From Hippopus hippopus (Eukaryota > Mollusca > Bivalvia > Cardiida > Cardiidae), in contig OX328096.1 of assembly GCA_946811185.2 (NCBI GenBank), forward strand, positions 51,722,252 to 51,786,251: 64,000 bases of DNA, given 5' to 3'. Position numbers and translations under genes: made by a program. Shown piece after piece: positions 33,801 to 40,159 of the stretch. The first letter of the stretch is position 1, and every line of letters starts with the position of its first letter. The notes beneath the pieces were generated by a model. The model searched no databases. It saw nothing but the letters and a program-made list of their open reading frames with translations, and was not told where the DNA came from.

Positions 33801-34850
33801 ATGGTTTTGATGAAAGTACAAATGTATGATCTTACTATTGGTTTTCACTTCTGGATGTTTAAATATTTTTTCCACTTTTGAATGCTGCTGGTGAACTTTA
33901 ATGACATAGCCTTTTTCATACAAGAATGCTTGAATTTTTTTGTATTCGTCAATTCCTATAGGTTGTGTTGGTGAAACTCCAGTTTCATGTAACAATTTCT
34001 CAGCTTCAGTCTTTTGAAGAGGGCGGTTTGAACGACAAATACGATCCCATTTTCTTTTCCATACTTTGGTGTTTTCACGTTCACTGTAGCAAATTCCCAC
34101 AACAACGGCTCTTGCAAAACATAGTTGGTCATGATTGTCAATTTGAATAATGGATTTTTTCTTCTGGGCAAAAAACTTTGAATCTAATTCTGACGATCTA
34201 TATTTTGGTTTTCCGCTACCAGTTGGTGGTATTGTATGTGTAATGTCAAATGTCATGAATCCATCGTTCAAGACGAAATCTGTATTCGATTGTAAAACTC
34301 GTTCAATTTCATTCAGCATAGTTTCACCTTGTAACTGGTCTGCAGCTAAAAAAGGAATATGGATTCCTATTTCCAACGAAGGATGATTGATGGTAATTCT
34401 AATCATATCCGTCGGGCTGGCATTTAACTTTCGAATGATTTCACGGGTGACATCGTCAAATAATCCAAGGAGTCTCTGAGGTGATAATTCTTCAAATTTC
34501 TTAAAACTCAGCATCAGCACATGTGATTCTGTTTTAAATTTTCTTGACTTCTTATTACCCTTTTCTGTTAAATCATATAGACTTTTCATGTCTAAGTTAG
34601 AGTTGGTACTTTCATCGTCGCTATCATTTTCTTCTTTCAACGGTTTAGTTTTTTTCTTTTTTGTTGGTGGAATCACCTCATCGTCACTTTCTTCTTTCAA
34701 CGGTTTAGTTTTTTTCTTTTTTATTGGTGGAAACACCTCATCGTCACTTTCTTCTTTCAAAGGTCTAGTTTTTTTCTTTTTTGTTGGTGGAAACACCTCA
34801 TCGTCACTTTCACTGTCTGAATAGGTTATTATTCTTTTTCTTTTACCCAT
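30801..34850 (-). CDS. polB: Protein-primed-type family B DNA polymerase, 1349 aa, intact
   Basis: Replicative polymerase. Start taken at the ATG at 34,850, just downstream of a TATA box at 34,905-34,912; the frame is open upstream but that part would precede the promoter. Residues 15-74 are three 20-aa repeats (SDDEVFPPTKKKKTRPLKEE), acidic then lysine-rich, a likely nuclear signal. About 236-355 resembles an OTU-like protease region (DNHDQLCFARA and a later HQNH). 363-475 is a Cys/His zinc-binding cluster. Exonuclease: Exo I FDFE (D504, E506), Exo II N578/D583, Exo III Y704/D708. A YEFLGDLYHGCPVC motif (815-828) follows. Polymerase: motif A DICSLYP (D927), motif B KIMLNCLWG (K1108), motif C FDTDS (D1208, D1210), then KVKG (1269). 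All catalytic residues are present and no stop interrupts 4 kb. This layout is that of Polinton, adintovirus and bidnavirus polymerases. Confidence 0.96.
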   Translation of the reverse strand: MGKRKRIITYSDSESDDEVFPPTKKKKTRPLKEESDDEVFPPIKKKKTKPLKEESDDEVIPPTKKKKTKPLKEENDSDDESTNSNLDMKSLYDLTEKGNKKSRKFKTESHVLMLSFKKFEELSPQRLLGLFDDVTREIIRKLNASPTDMIRITINHPSLEIGIHIPFLAADQLQGETMLNEIERVLQSNTDFVLNDGFMTFDITHTIPPTGSGKPKYRSSELDSKFFAQKKKSIIQIDNHDQLCFARAVVVGICYSERENTKVWKRKWDRICRSNRPLQKTEAEKLLHETGVSPTQPIGIDEYKKIQAFLYEKGYVIKVHQQHSKVEKIFKHPEVKTNSKIIHLYFHQNHYDYIKSIKGFLSCGYYCEFCDVGYTQREGHACSNICKGCYREGKCPSESKEYVCSVCSRRFFSAECFENHRNVQGKEKKSICELVKLCSKCGAQYHIRKKNHVCNGKKRCHICKRIVNFSHQCYIQPYQSKLNHDSDDETSSSVVKKPQFIFFDFECKQDTGVHIPNYCIAHRACDECIDKSLDFHCSTCSEFEEGREVIFQGEKTLSQFCNWLFSKHHKGVTAIAHNFKGYDGQFILDYIVKVGLKLPKLIMNGNNIMKLELNGIRLIDSFNFMSFGLAKFPSTFSLQEMKKGYFPHWANTDEFWSYIGPYLDMSYYKPDSMSEEARSKFIVWYNDKVRNGEEFNFQKEMEMYCRSDVDILRRGCAEFRKLFIEQGGICPFLEAITIADACNKVWRSKYLPENQIAIISSKDSSRRRFSMKAIRWLQSIAQEKGINIQHAKNGGEAQIGKYSVDGFHHQSNTVYEFLGDLYHGCPVCYTDRKQINPINGKPMSELYERTFERIADIEDMGYNVVYIWEHEFDGKMKDKEYKKHIEKLYPHWDPIDPRDGLSGGRCNAIKIGYDVDEKTKKEIKYIDICSLYPYVCKHKSYPVGHPEILSTENIDMNNIRQYEGLIKCKVLPPTDLFHPVLPVHCNNKMMFPLCMKCAEESSNICRHGKEERALVGTWVTFELFKALDCGYRLLQVYEIWHFNSVSDQFFKHYVDNFLKIKQEASGYPDSCQSDSEKHQFVCEYEKAEGVRLDPSCIQRNPGRRSFAKIMLNCLWGKLAQREKMIQTEYISDPSKYFEIVTNPNFIVKHVEIFDENCSFILVNYESKLEHIDTHATANVIVGSYVTAYARLELYSVLEKLKDRVLYFDTDSCMYIHDPELWNPPIINSRLGKWTDEEPACKITQFRGLGPKNYAYKMKTKDGKEISKCKVKGITLDYNTKQVVNFDTYSKCALNRTVEIKIQYDCKIKRHRDRTVTSEPQTKTFRSVYTKRVIVNGADTVPYGYKSLRK
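30814..30821 (-). promoter_or_regulatory. TATA box of the 218-aa gene
   Basis: TATAAAAG on the minus strand, overlapping the 3' end of the polymerase coding region (stop at 30,801-30,803), about 94 nt before the ATG at 30,720. Compact gene packing of viral type. Confidence 0.6.
34629..34808 (-). repeat. 60-bp repeat x3 inside the polymerase gene
   Basis: Three tandem 60-bp units encode the 20-residue acidic/lysine-rich repeats near the polymerase N terminus. Differences between units are few (for example V-F/V-I and R/K changes), so copy number has changed recently. Confidence 0.9.
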
Positions 34851-35006
34851 CGTTTTAGCTCTGAGTGAAAAGACAATAATGCAGAAGTGAGAAAAAACTA
34901 GCAATTTATATACCCTTTCCGTTGTAACAGTGTATAAATAAGCCGTTAGTTGTGAAAATCTATTCATTATCCTACTCGATCTCAGTCAGTACAGCTGATA
35001 AAAAAT
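34851..35006. promoter_or_regulatory. Divergent promoter between polymerase and zinc-knuckle genes
   Basis: 156 bp separate the two start codons. Minus strand: TATATAAA at 34,905-34,912, 55 nt before the polymerase ATG. Plus strand: TATAAATA at 34,933-34,940, followed by an initiator-like CTCAGTCAGT near 34,981 and the ATG at 35,007. The TATA boxes lie 20 bp apart and face away from each other, so both genes are probably co-regulated. Confidence 0.75.
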
Positions 35007-35858
35007 ATGAGTGAGTTAAAGCTGCAAAATACATCACCACTTAGAAAGAGGGTGTATCTGTATGTTAATCCATACACCCACGATTATGAGATCAGCAATA
35101 TACCATCAAAGTATAATGTTAAACATATCGGAAACTATGTGGGATCATTTTTATCCCAGCAACATTTAGAAGAAAAAGATGTTTACCGTACTACCAGCTA
35201 CAGAGTTTTGGATCAAGCGATGATTGACAAACGATATGGTGCGAATGGTGTGAGAACAAATATTTGTTTCACATGCAACGAAACAGGACATTGGGCCAAA
35301 GAATGTCCAGAAAAAGAAAATCAGCTAGGTACAATTGTTTTTGTCTACGTGAATCCACACAGTCACGACATTGAGATTTCACCATCATTTTACAACGTTG
35401 GTGGTTTCAAAGATATGAAATTCGTCGGGACACTAAATTCATTCTGCAGTGAAAATACATGGAAAAAAAGTTCACTACAAGCTACATCCTCATCGATTGT
35501 AACTCAGATCGTAGACATGCAGAGCGACACAGCGGCTAACAGCGATTCAGAAATCTGCAAAATAACAGAACAGACAGAGAAAAAAATATCTACAAACGAT
35601 AATCTAAGAAAACAACAAACTTTGGATCTAAAAAACAACGAATTTTCTGCAGAACCGGGTTGTTCGTACGGGAAGGAAAAACAGCAAAACATCGAAAAGA
35701 AGAAAAAACGAGTAACAAAGAACTATTTCTTTTACAAATCAACAAAACATGAGGACAAAATCTGTCCAGATGTGGAATTAAAAACCAACGATAGGAAAAG
35801 AAAACGTAAAACCAAATGTGAATCTGACATCTCAAAGAAAAAGAAAAAAACATACTGA
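35007..35858 (+). CDS. 283-aa zinc-knuckle protein with a duplicated motif
   Basis: Begins at the first ATG after the TATA box and initiator. A CX2CX4HX4C zinc knuckle (C87, C90, H95, C100; CFTCNETGHWAKEC) predicts single-stranded nucleic-acid binding. It is flanked by two related segments: residues 16-30 (VYLYVNPYTHDYEIS) and 111-125 (VFVYVNPHSHDIEIS), each followed by a YNV-containing stretch, so the N-terminal half is an internal duplication. Near residues 240-255, FFYKSTKHEDKIC keeps the His and last Cys spacing of a second knuckle but has Tyr for both first Cys. The tail is highly basic (KKKKKTY). AATAAA at 36,011 is a plausible poly(A) signal. I know no named homologue; a replication accessory or nucleocapsid role is possible. 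Confidence 0.85.
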   Translation: MSELKLQNTSPLRKRVYLYVNPYTHDYEISNIPSKYNVKHIGNYVGSFLSQQHLEEKDVYRTTSYRVLDQAMIDKRYGANGVRTNICFTCNETGHWAKECPEKENQLGTIVFVYVNPHSHDIEISPSFYNVGGFKDMKFVGTLNSFCSENTWKKSSLQATSSSIVTQIVDMQSDTAANSDSEICKITEQTEKKISTNDNLRKQQTLDLKNNEFSAEPGCSYGKEKQQNIEKKKKRVTKNYFFYKSTKHEDKICPDVELKTNDRKRKRKTKCESDISKKKKKTY

Positions 35859-36010
35859 GTGAAAAAAAGATTTCAATACAATAATGAATATAAACAAAAA
35901 AAGACTGACTTGATTTTTTTCATTCATTTTTTGTCTTTTACAGTTCATTCATTTTTTGTCTTTACAGTTCATGATTTGATTTTTTCATTGTACATAAGTT
36001 CTTTTTTTGA

Positions 36011-36016
36011 AATAAA
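36011..36016 (+). terminator. AATAAA poly(A) signal for the 283-aa gene
   Basis: AATAAA 153 nt after the stop codon, followed by T-rich DNA. The upstream 3' region contains two copies of TTCATTCATTTTTTGTCTTT-like sequence. Confidence 0.55.
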
Positions 36017-36125
36017 AATATAAAATAATTACTTCTTACTTTTGACTTTTTTCTAGTTATGACTGTAAGTCTTTTTTTTTTACTTTTGACAATTTGAGAA
36101 GAAAGATCTTTTGTGCTAAATGGTT

Positions 36126-36141
36126 AGCCCTGAAAAGGGCT
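36126..36141 (-). terminator. Histone-like stem-loop after the 68-aa gene
   Basis: On the minus strand AGCCCTTTTCAGGGCT, followed by AACCATTTAGCAC and AAAAGATCTTTC. It is the same 16-mer as the second hairpin after the 78-aa genes, and lies 33-48 nt after the 68-aa stop codon. No AATAAA occurs between. Confidence 0.65.
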
Positions 36142-36173
36142 TTTTTTGAAGGATCTCACATTGACATCCAGCT

Positions 36174-36380
36174 CTACGATTCTACCGCCCGATCTACTGG
36201 GATGATTTCACATCCACAATGTTCGCAGTAAATCGTCGAACCTTCATCATCATCATAAAATCCTTCATCTGTATCTGGACAGTTATGCTTCTGCCCAAGA
36301 TACTCGAGTATGGAAAAACATTTCCCACACTCTATCAGACATCTGTTTGCACAGTGAGGGCATACAAGAATTCGAACCAT
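36174..36380 (-). CDS. 68-aa cysteine-rich (zinc-ribbon-like) protein
   Basis: Starts at the ATG at 36,380, 39 nt after a TATA box at 36,419-36,425. Three Cys pairs are spread through it: CPHC (residues 7-10), CGKC (18-21) and CEHCGC (52-57), plus single Cys at 14 and 34, with an acidic DTDEGFYDDDEG stretch between. This suggests one or two zinc-binding ribbons. It lies opposite to and between the 283- and 220-aa genes, and uses the same promoter module and 3' hairpin as the 78-aa genes in the inverted repeats. I recognise no family. Confidence 0.75.
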   Translation of the reverse strand: MVRILVCPHCANRCLIECGKCFSILEYLGQKHNCPDTDEGFYDDDEGSTIYCEHCGCEIIPVDRAVES

Positions 36381-36418
36381 TCTGGAACAAATATGATTTC
36401 ATGTAAAATATCACTGGG

Positions 36419-36503
36419 CTTTATAGCTTTACAGGAGGATTGAACTAGATGACTCATGACGTCATTTTCTCCTATGTTTTTTCCCGCGTCGGCGTTTCAT
36501 TAA
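36419..36503 (-). promoter_or_regulatory. S-phase-like promoter module, internal copy
   Basis: Minus strand: GCGGGAAA (E2F-type; + strand TTTCCCGC at 36,480-36,487), TGACGTCA (CRE) at 36,457-36,464 followed closely by TGAGTCA (AP-1-like, overlapping 36,450-36,456), CTAGTTCAATCC, and TATAAAG at 36,419-36,425. It aligns along ~90 bp with the modules in both inverted repeats, although the coding regions downstream are unrelated. Confidence 0.7.
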
Positions 36504-36624
36504 CATTGTGCAATCAAATCGACGGTTATATTGGTGTTTTTTTACCACTCCTAATTCGGTGTCACACAGTACAATACCGGTGCTTTCCGCCAGGTCCGCC
36601 CTCTTTAAAAATTTCAATCCTCTG
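36504..36624. other. Intergenic spacer between divergent 68-aa and 220-aa genes
   Basis: Contains no recognised gene. It is bounded by the S-phase-like module on the left and the TATA box of the 220-aa gene on the right, so it probably serves as a shared upstream region. Confidence 0.5.
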
Positions 36625-36630
36625 TAAACG

Positions 36631-36638
36631 TATAAAGC
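36631..36638 (+). promoter_or_regulatory. TATA box of the 220-aa gene
   Basis: TATAAAGC about 91 nt before the ATG at 36,729. The leader contains TCATACATTCACC near the expected start of transcription. Confidence 0.6.
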
Positions 36639-36728
36639 TCGGTGTTATTTTCATACATTCACCATTTCTTTGATTCTCAGCTAACGATCACTTCGGAAGC
36701 AGTATCAATATTCAGAGTCAGTTACAAT

Positions 36729-37391
36729 ATGAAGCACAACTTAGATGAAATCAACTTGAGCGATTTTCCATCAGTGGAAAACAATGGAGACGTTCTTTCA
36801 TCAGTTATGAATTCGACAATTATCAATCCACCACCGGAGTTAAATTCGACAACCATCATTCCAGCGACAGTGTTTGACAACATTTATGAAGAGGTAAAGC
36901 AGCTAAATTTGAAACAAGATAGCATGATGATCCGAATCATAGATCAGCTGGAGACTTTAAACAGACATTTGGAGGAAATTAAAACTTTAACCGTAAGTAC
37001 TGATCAGCTCAGTAGAAATATCGAGGTACTACGTCAACAAGATCAGTGCATTTCAACAACTCCTGTGAAGATTCCTGTGGAGTTCGAGTTTGATAAATCC
37101 AATCTTCACAACTTAGTGGACTCTATCGTAAGTGTTGTGAAGAAAAATCAACCAAAGAAAAATCAACCAAAGGAAAAACAACCAAGAAAAACAACAAAGC
37201 GGAAATCTGAGGAAGATGGTAACCATCTCCACAAGAAGCAGCGAGTTGGTCAAAAGCCAACTATACCAATATTAACAGGGCAGGGCAAATACGGGAAAAA
37301 CATTGACAATCACGTTGATTTCAAGATCCCGAAAAAACCAAAGACAGAACGAAAACAACCAAGAAAAAACAACAAAACGGTAGGAATATAA
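36729..37391 (+). CDS. 220-aa protein with coiled coil and basic tail
   Basis: Start chosen at the first ATG (36,729) after the TATA box at 36,631; the frame is open upstream from 36,642 but without an ATG. The N-terminal ~45 residues are acidic and Asn/Ser-rich. Residues about 50-105 (EEVKQLNLKQDSMMIRIIDQ, then ETLNRHLEEIK-like heptads) predict a coiled coil. The C-terminal third is strongly basic with short repeats (KKNQPKKNQPKEKQPRK) and resembles a DNA-binding or nuclear-signal tail. The stop codon lies at the inner edge of the right inverted repeat. A protein-primed polymerase needs a terminal protein; this basic protein and the 283-aa protein are the obvious candidates, but nothing in the sequence proves it. 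Confidence 0.8.
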   Translation: MKHNLDEINLSDFPSVENNGDVLSSVMNSTIINPPPELNSTTIIPATVFDNIYEEVKQLNLKQDSMMIRIIDQLETLNRHLEEIKTLTVSTDQLSRNIEVLRQQDQCISTTPVKIPVEFEFDKSNLHNLVDSIVSVVKKNQPKKNQPKEKQPRKTTKRKSEEDGNHLHKKQRVGQKPTIPILTGQGKYGKNIDNHVDFKIPKKPKTERKQPRKNNKTVGI

Positions 37392-37439
37392 AAACAAATA
37401 TGAAACTCGTGGTGTTTGCGAATTTACATTGCATAAAAT

Positions 37440-37830
37440 TTGTTATATACTGTTTTTTTGCGATTAATTCATTGTAAAATAATTCGTTGCGAAAAAATAA
37501 TTCATTGTGATTAATTCATTGCGATTAATTCGTTGTGAATAATTCATTGTGAAAAAATATTTCAGTGCGATTTTTTCATTGGTAAGAAAATATTTTTTCA
37601 TTGTCAAGAAATTTTTTATGATGCATTGCAAAAAAAATGTTTGCTTGTGATTTTTTTCATTGTCAAGAAATTTTTTTCATTGTCAAGAAATTTTTTTATG
37701 ATGTATTGCAAAAAAATGTTTGCTTGTGATTTTTTTCATTGTCAAGAAATTTTTTTCATTGTCAAGAAATTTTTTTATGATGCATTGCAAAAAAAATGTT
37801 TCAATGTTTAGTTCTGTTCAGTAAATAAAA
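37440..37830. repeat. Inner AT-rich array with AATAAA signals, right
   Basis: Mirror of the left array, longer by about 100 bp through extra TTCATTGTCAAGAAATTTTT units. AATAAA at 37,824-37,829 and 37,839-37,844 probably ends the 220-aa transcript. Confidence 0.75.
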
Positions 37831-38083
37831 GTTCAATAAATAAAAGTTCAAAAAACAATAGAGTTCTTCATTCTGTTTTTTCCCCAAAAGACTTTGTTCT
37901 GTCTACATTTTTCCCATACAACGTCTCATAACTGTTAGTTAAACTCTAGTTTTTCTAACCCGAACAAGAAAATGTAACAAACCCATGGATTGGTCAACAA
38001 TAAAATCCCCGAACAAGAAAATGTAACAAACCCACGGGTTGGTCAACAATAAAACATTTAGTATTAGAAATAAAACGCTGATT

Positions 38084-38221
38084 CTGATTGGCTAACATTA
38101 ATTTTTGGAGCCAAAAACAGCATGAAACGCCGACGCGGGAAAAACATAGGAGAAAATGACGTCATGGGTCAACTAGTTCAATCCGTCTGAAAAGCTATAA
38201 AACCCAGCGTTATTTTCCCGC
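38084..38221 (+). promoter_or_regulatory. S-phase-like promoter module, right copy
   Basis: In order: CTGATTGGCT (inverted CCAAT, NF-Y-like) 38,084-38,093; GCGGGAAA (E2F-type) 38,135-38,142; TGACGTCA (CRE) 38,157-38,164; TATAAAA 38,196-38,202; TTTCCCGC (E2F-type, reverse) 38,214-38,221. Further upstream, a 48-bp direct repeat (from 37,960) carries GATTGGTC / GGTTGGTC. Site assignments are by consensus match. Confidence 0.7.
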
Positions 38222-38252
38222 ACATCATTCATCTCTCCGACTTACAACAAAA

Positions 38253-38489
38253 ATGGAATGCACCCTTCGAGACATGGATTTCTGGGAGCTTGCCCAACTA
38301 TCATCAAAAGAAAAGAAGATGGATGGAAAAAAGAAGGAGTTCGTCGTGCCCCAGACCGAGTGCTGGGATGATGACAACGAGGCAGCGTTCTCGTTAAAGT
38401 TCAACCTAGACGCTCAGGAGTTGAAAAGGTTAAAGAGGCGGACAGCGAGTAGCTGCCCAGACTGCAGGAAGGTTGGAGGTTGTGCTTAA
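38253..38489 (+). CDS. 78-aa protein of unknown function, right inverted-repeat copy
   Basis: Same protein, residue for residue, as the copy at 29,109-29,345, facing outward from the right repeat. The upstream region holds CTGATTGGCT (NF-Y-like), GCGGGAAA, TGACGTCA, TATAAAA and a second TTTCCCGC. The leader after the TATA box is about 25-30 nt. Two identical genes driven by identical promoters double the dose of whatever the protein does. The conserved open frame in both repeats, without a frameshift among long repetitive flanks, supports it being real. Function unknown; no homology is claimed. Confidence 0.75.
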   Translation: MECTLRDMDFWELAQLSSKEKKMDGKKKEFVVPQTECWDDDNEAAFSLKFNLDAQELKRLKRRTASSCPDCRKVGGCA

Positions 38490-38510
38490 AAACACAACCT
38501 CCAAAACCAG

Positions 38511-39045
38511 GTCCCTTTTAGGGACACCCCAACAGCCCTTTTCAGGGCTAACCATCTACCACGGAAGATCTACCTTTCTTCAAATTGTCAGACGTAAGTT
38601 CTATCTTTTCTTCAAATTGTCATTTCTTCAAATTGTCAGACGAAAGTTCTACCTTCAAGCTGTTAGACGAAAGTTCTATCTTCAAGTTGTCATTTCTTCA
38701 AATTGTCACAGCTCTTTTCAGAGCTAACCCAACAGTCCTTTTCAGGACTAACCATCTACCACGAAAGTTCTATCTTCAAGATGTCAGACGAAAGTTCTAT
38801 CTTCAAGCTGTCAGACGAAAGTTCTATCTTCAAGTTGTCATTTCTTCAAATTGTCACAGCTCTTTTCAGAGCTAACCCAACAGTCCTTTTCAGGACTAAC
38901 CATCTACCACGAAAGTTCTATCTTCAAGATGTCAGACGAAAGTTCTATCTTCAAGCTGTCAGACGAAAGTTCTATCTTCAAGTTGTCATTTCTTCAAATT
39001 GTCACAGCTCTTTTCAGAGCTAACCCAACAGTCCTTTTCAGGACT
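38511..39045 (+). terminator. Array of eight histone-like 3' stem-loops, right
   Basis: Mirror of the left array: GTCCCTTTTAGGGAC at 38,511-38,525, AGCCCTTTTCAGGGCT at 38,534-38,549, then AGCTCTTTTCAGAGCT (38,710, 38,858, 39,006) and AGTCCTTTTCAGGACT (38,734, 38,882, 39,030) in 148-bp units. Stem sequences differ between hairpins while pairing is kept, which suggests selection on the fold. The first two hairpins lie 22 and 45 nt after the 78-aa stop codon, the normal distance in histone mRNAs. Confidence 0.65.
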
Positions 39046-39139
39046 AACCATCTACCACGAAAGTTCTATCTTTCTTTTAGAAGAGACACGTTCCAAAAGA
39101 GTTATACTCCAGAGAGTTACACTCCAAAGAGTAAGAATC

Positions 39140-39895
39140 ATTCATAGATGCAGAAAAAGACTAAATCCAACCCAGTGATCAGTCTTTTAGAAAGAAAAAA
39201 TCATTCATAGAGATGTAAAAAGACTAAGTCCAACTCAATGGTCAACCTTTTAGAAAGAGAGAAAATCATTCATAGGGAAAAAAGCTAAGACCAACTCAGT
39301 GATATAAGATAAATTTCCTTTTAGAAAAGAAAAAATCATTCATAGAGATGCAGAAAAAAGTCTAAGTCCAACCCAGTGATATAGGATAAATTTCCTTTTA
39401 GAGAGAAAAAATCATACATAGGGTAAAAAAGACTAAGTCCAACTCAATGGTCAGGCAATTAGAAAGAGAAAAAATCATCCATAGGGGAAAAAACTAAGTA
39501 CAACTCACTGATATAGGGATAAATTCCTTTTAGAGAGAGAAAATCATTCATAGGGTGAAAAAACTAAGTCCAACTCAATGATCAGGCTTTTAGAAAGAAA
39601 ATCATTCATAGGTGCAGAAAAAACTAAGTCCAACTCAATGGTCAGGCTTTTAGAAAGAAAATCATTCATAGAGATGCAGAAAAAAGTCTAAGTCCAACTC
39701 AATGATCAGGCTTTTAGAAAGAAAATCATTCATAGGTGCAGAAAAAAACTAAGTCCAACTCAATGGTCAGGCTTTTTAGAAAGAAAATCATTCATAGAGA
39801 TGCAGAAAAAAGTCTAAGTCCAACTCAATGGTCAGGCAATTAGAAAGAGAAAAAATCATCCATAGGGTGAAAAAACTAAGTCCAACTCAGTGATC
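39140..39895. repeat. Outer tandem array, right (12 units)
   Basis: Twelve units carrying CTAAGTCCAACTCAATGGTC-type blocks followed by GGCTTTTAGAAAGAAAATCA. One unit more than the left array, matching the 66-bp length difference between the outer parts of the two inverted repeats. Confidence 0.85.
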
Positions 39896-40105
39896 TGACC
39901 ATTTTTACCCAACCTGCCAGTCATAAGGCCTGCACTTTGAATGCTAAATCCCTCTCAGGGTAGAGAGCCTGGGAAAAACTCCCCCCCCCTTTTGCAAAAA
40001 ATTCCGCTCAGGGACGGGAGCCTAGGGACAAAATAAAAAAAAAATCTTTCGGGAGGGCAAACTAGGGACACATTTTTGTCAGGGAGGGTGAAGTACGGCA
40101 CTCAG

Positions 40106-40159
40106 GGAAGAGAGAATAGGGACACACCCAGGCCCAGGTGTGTCCGTATTCTCTCTTCC
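40106..40159. repeat. Terminal hairpin, right tip
   Basis: Exact mirror of the left hairpin, with the same single mispair and loop, nine bases from the right end. Confidence 0.8.

Noticed and set aside
30771..34824. Frames opposite to the polymerase gene
   Set aside because: Antisense shadows of a 4-kb coding region with all catalytic motifs on the other strand.
34851..34967. Upstream in-frame extension of the polymerase (39 codons)
   Set aside because: It would start upstream of the polymerase's own TATA box and overlaps the divergent promoter.
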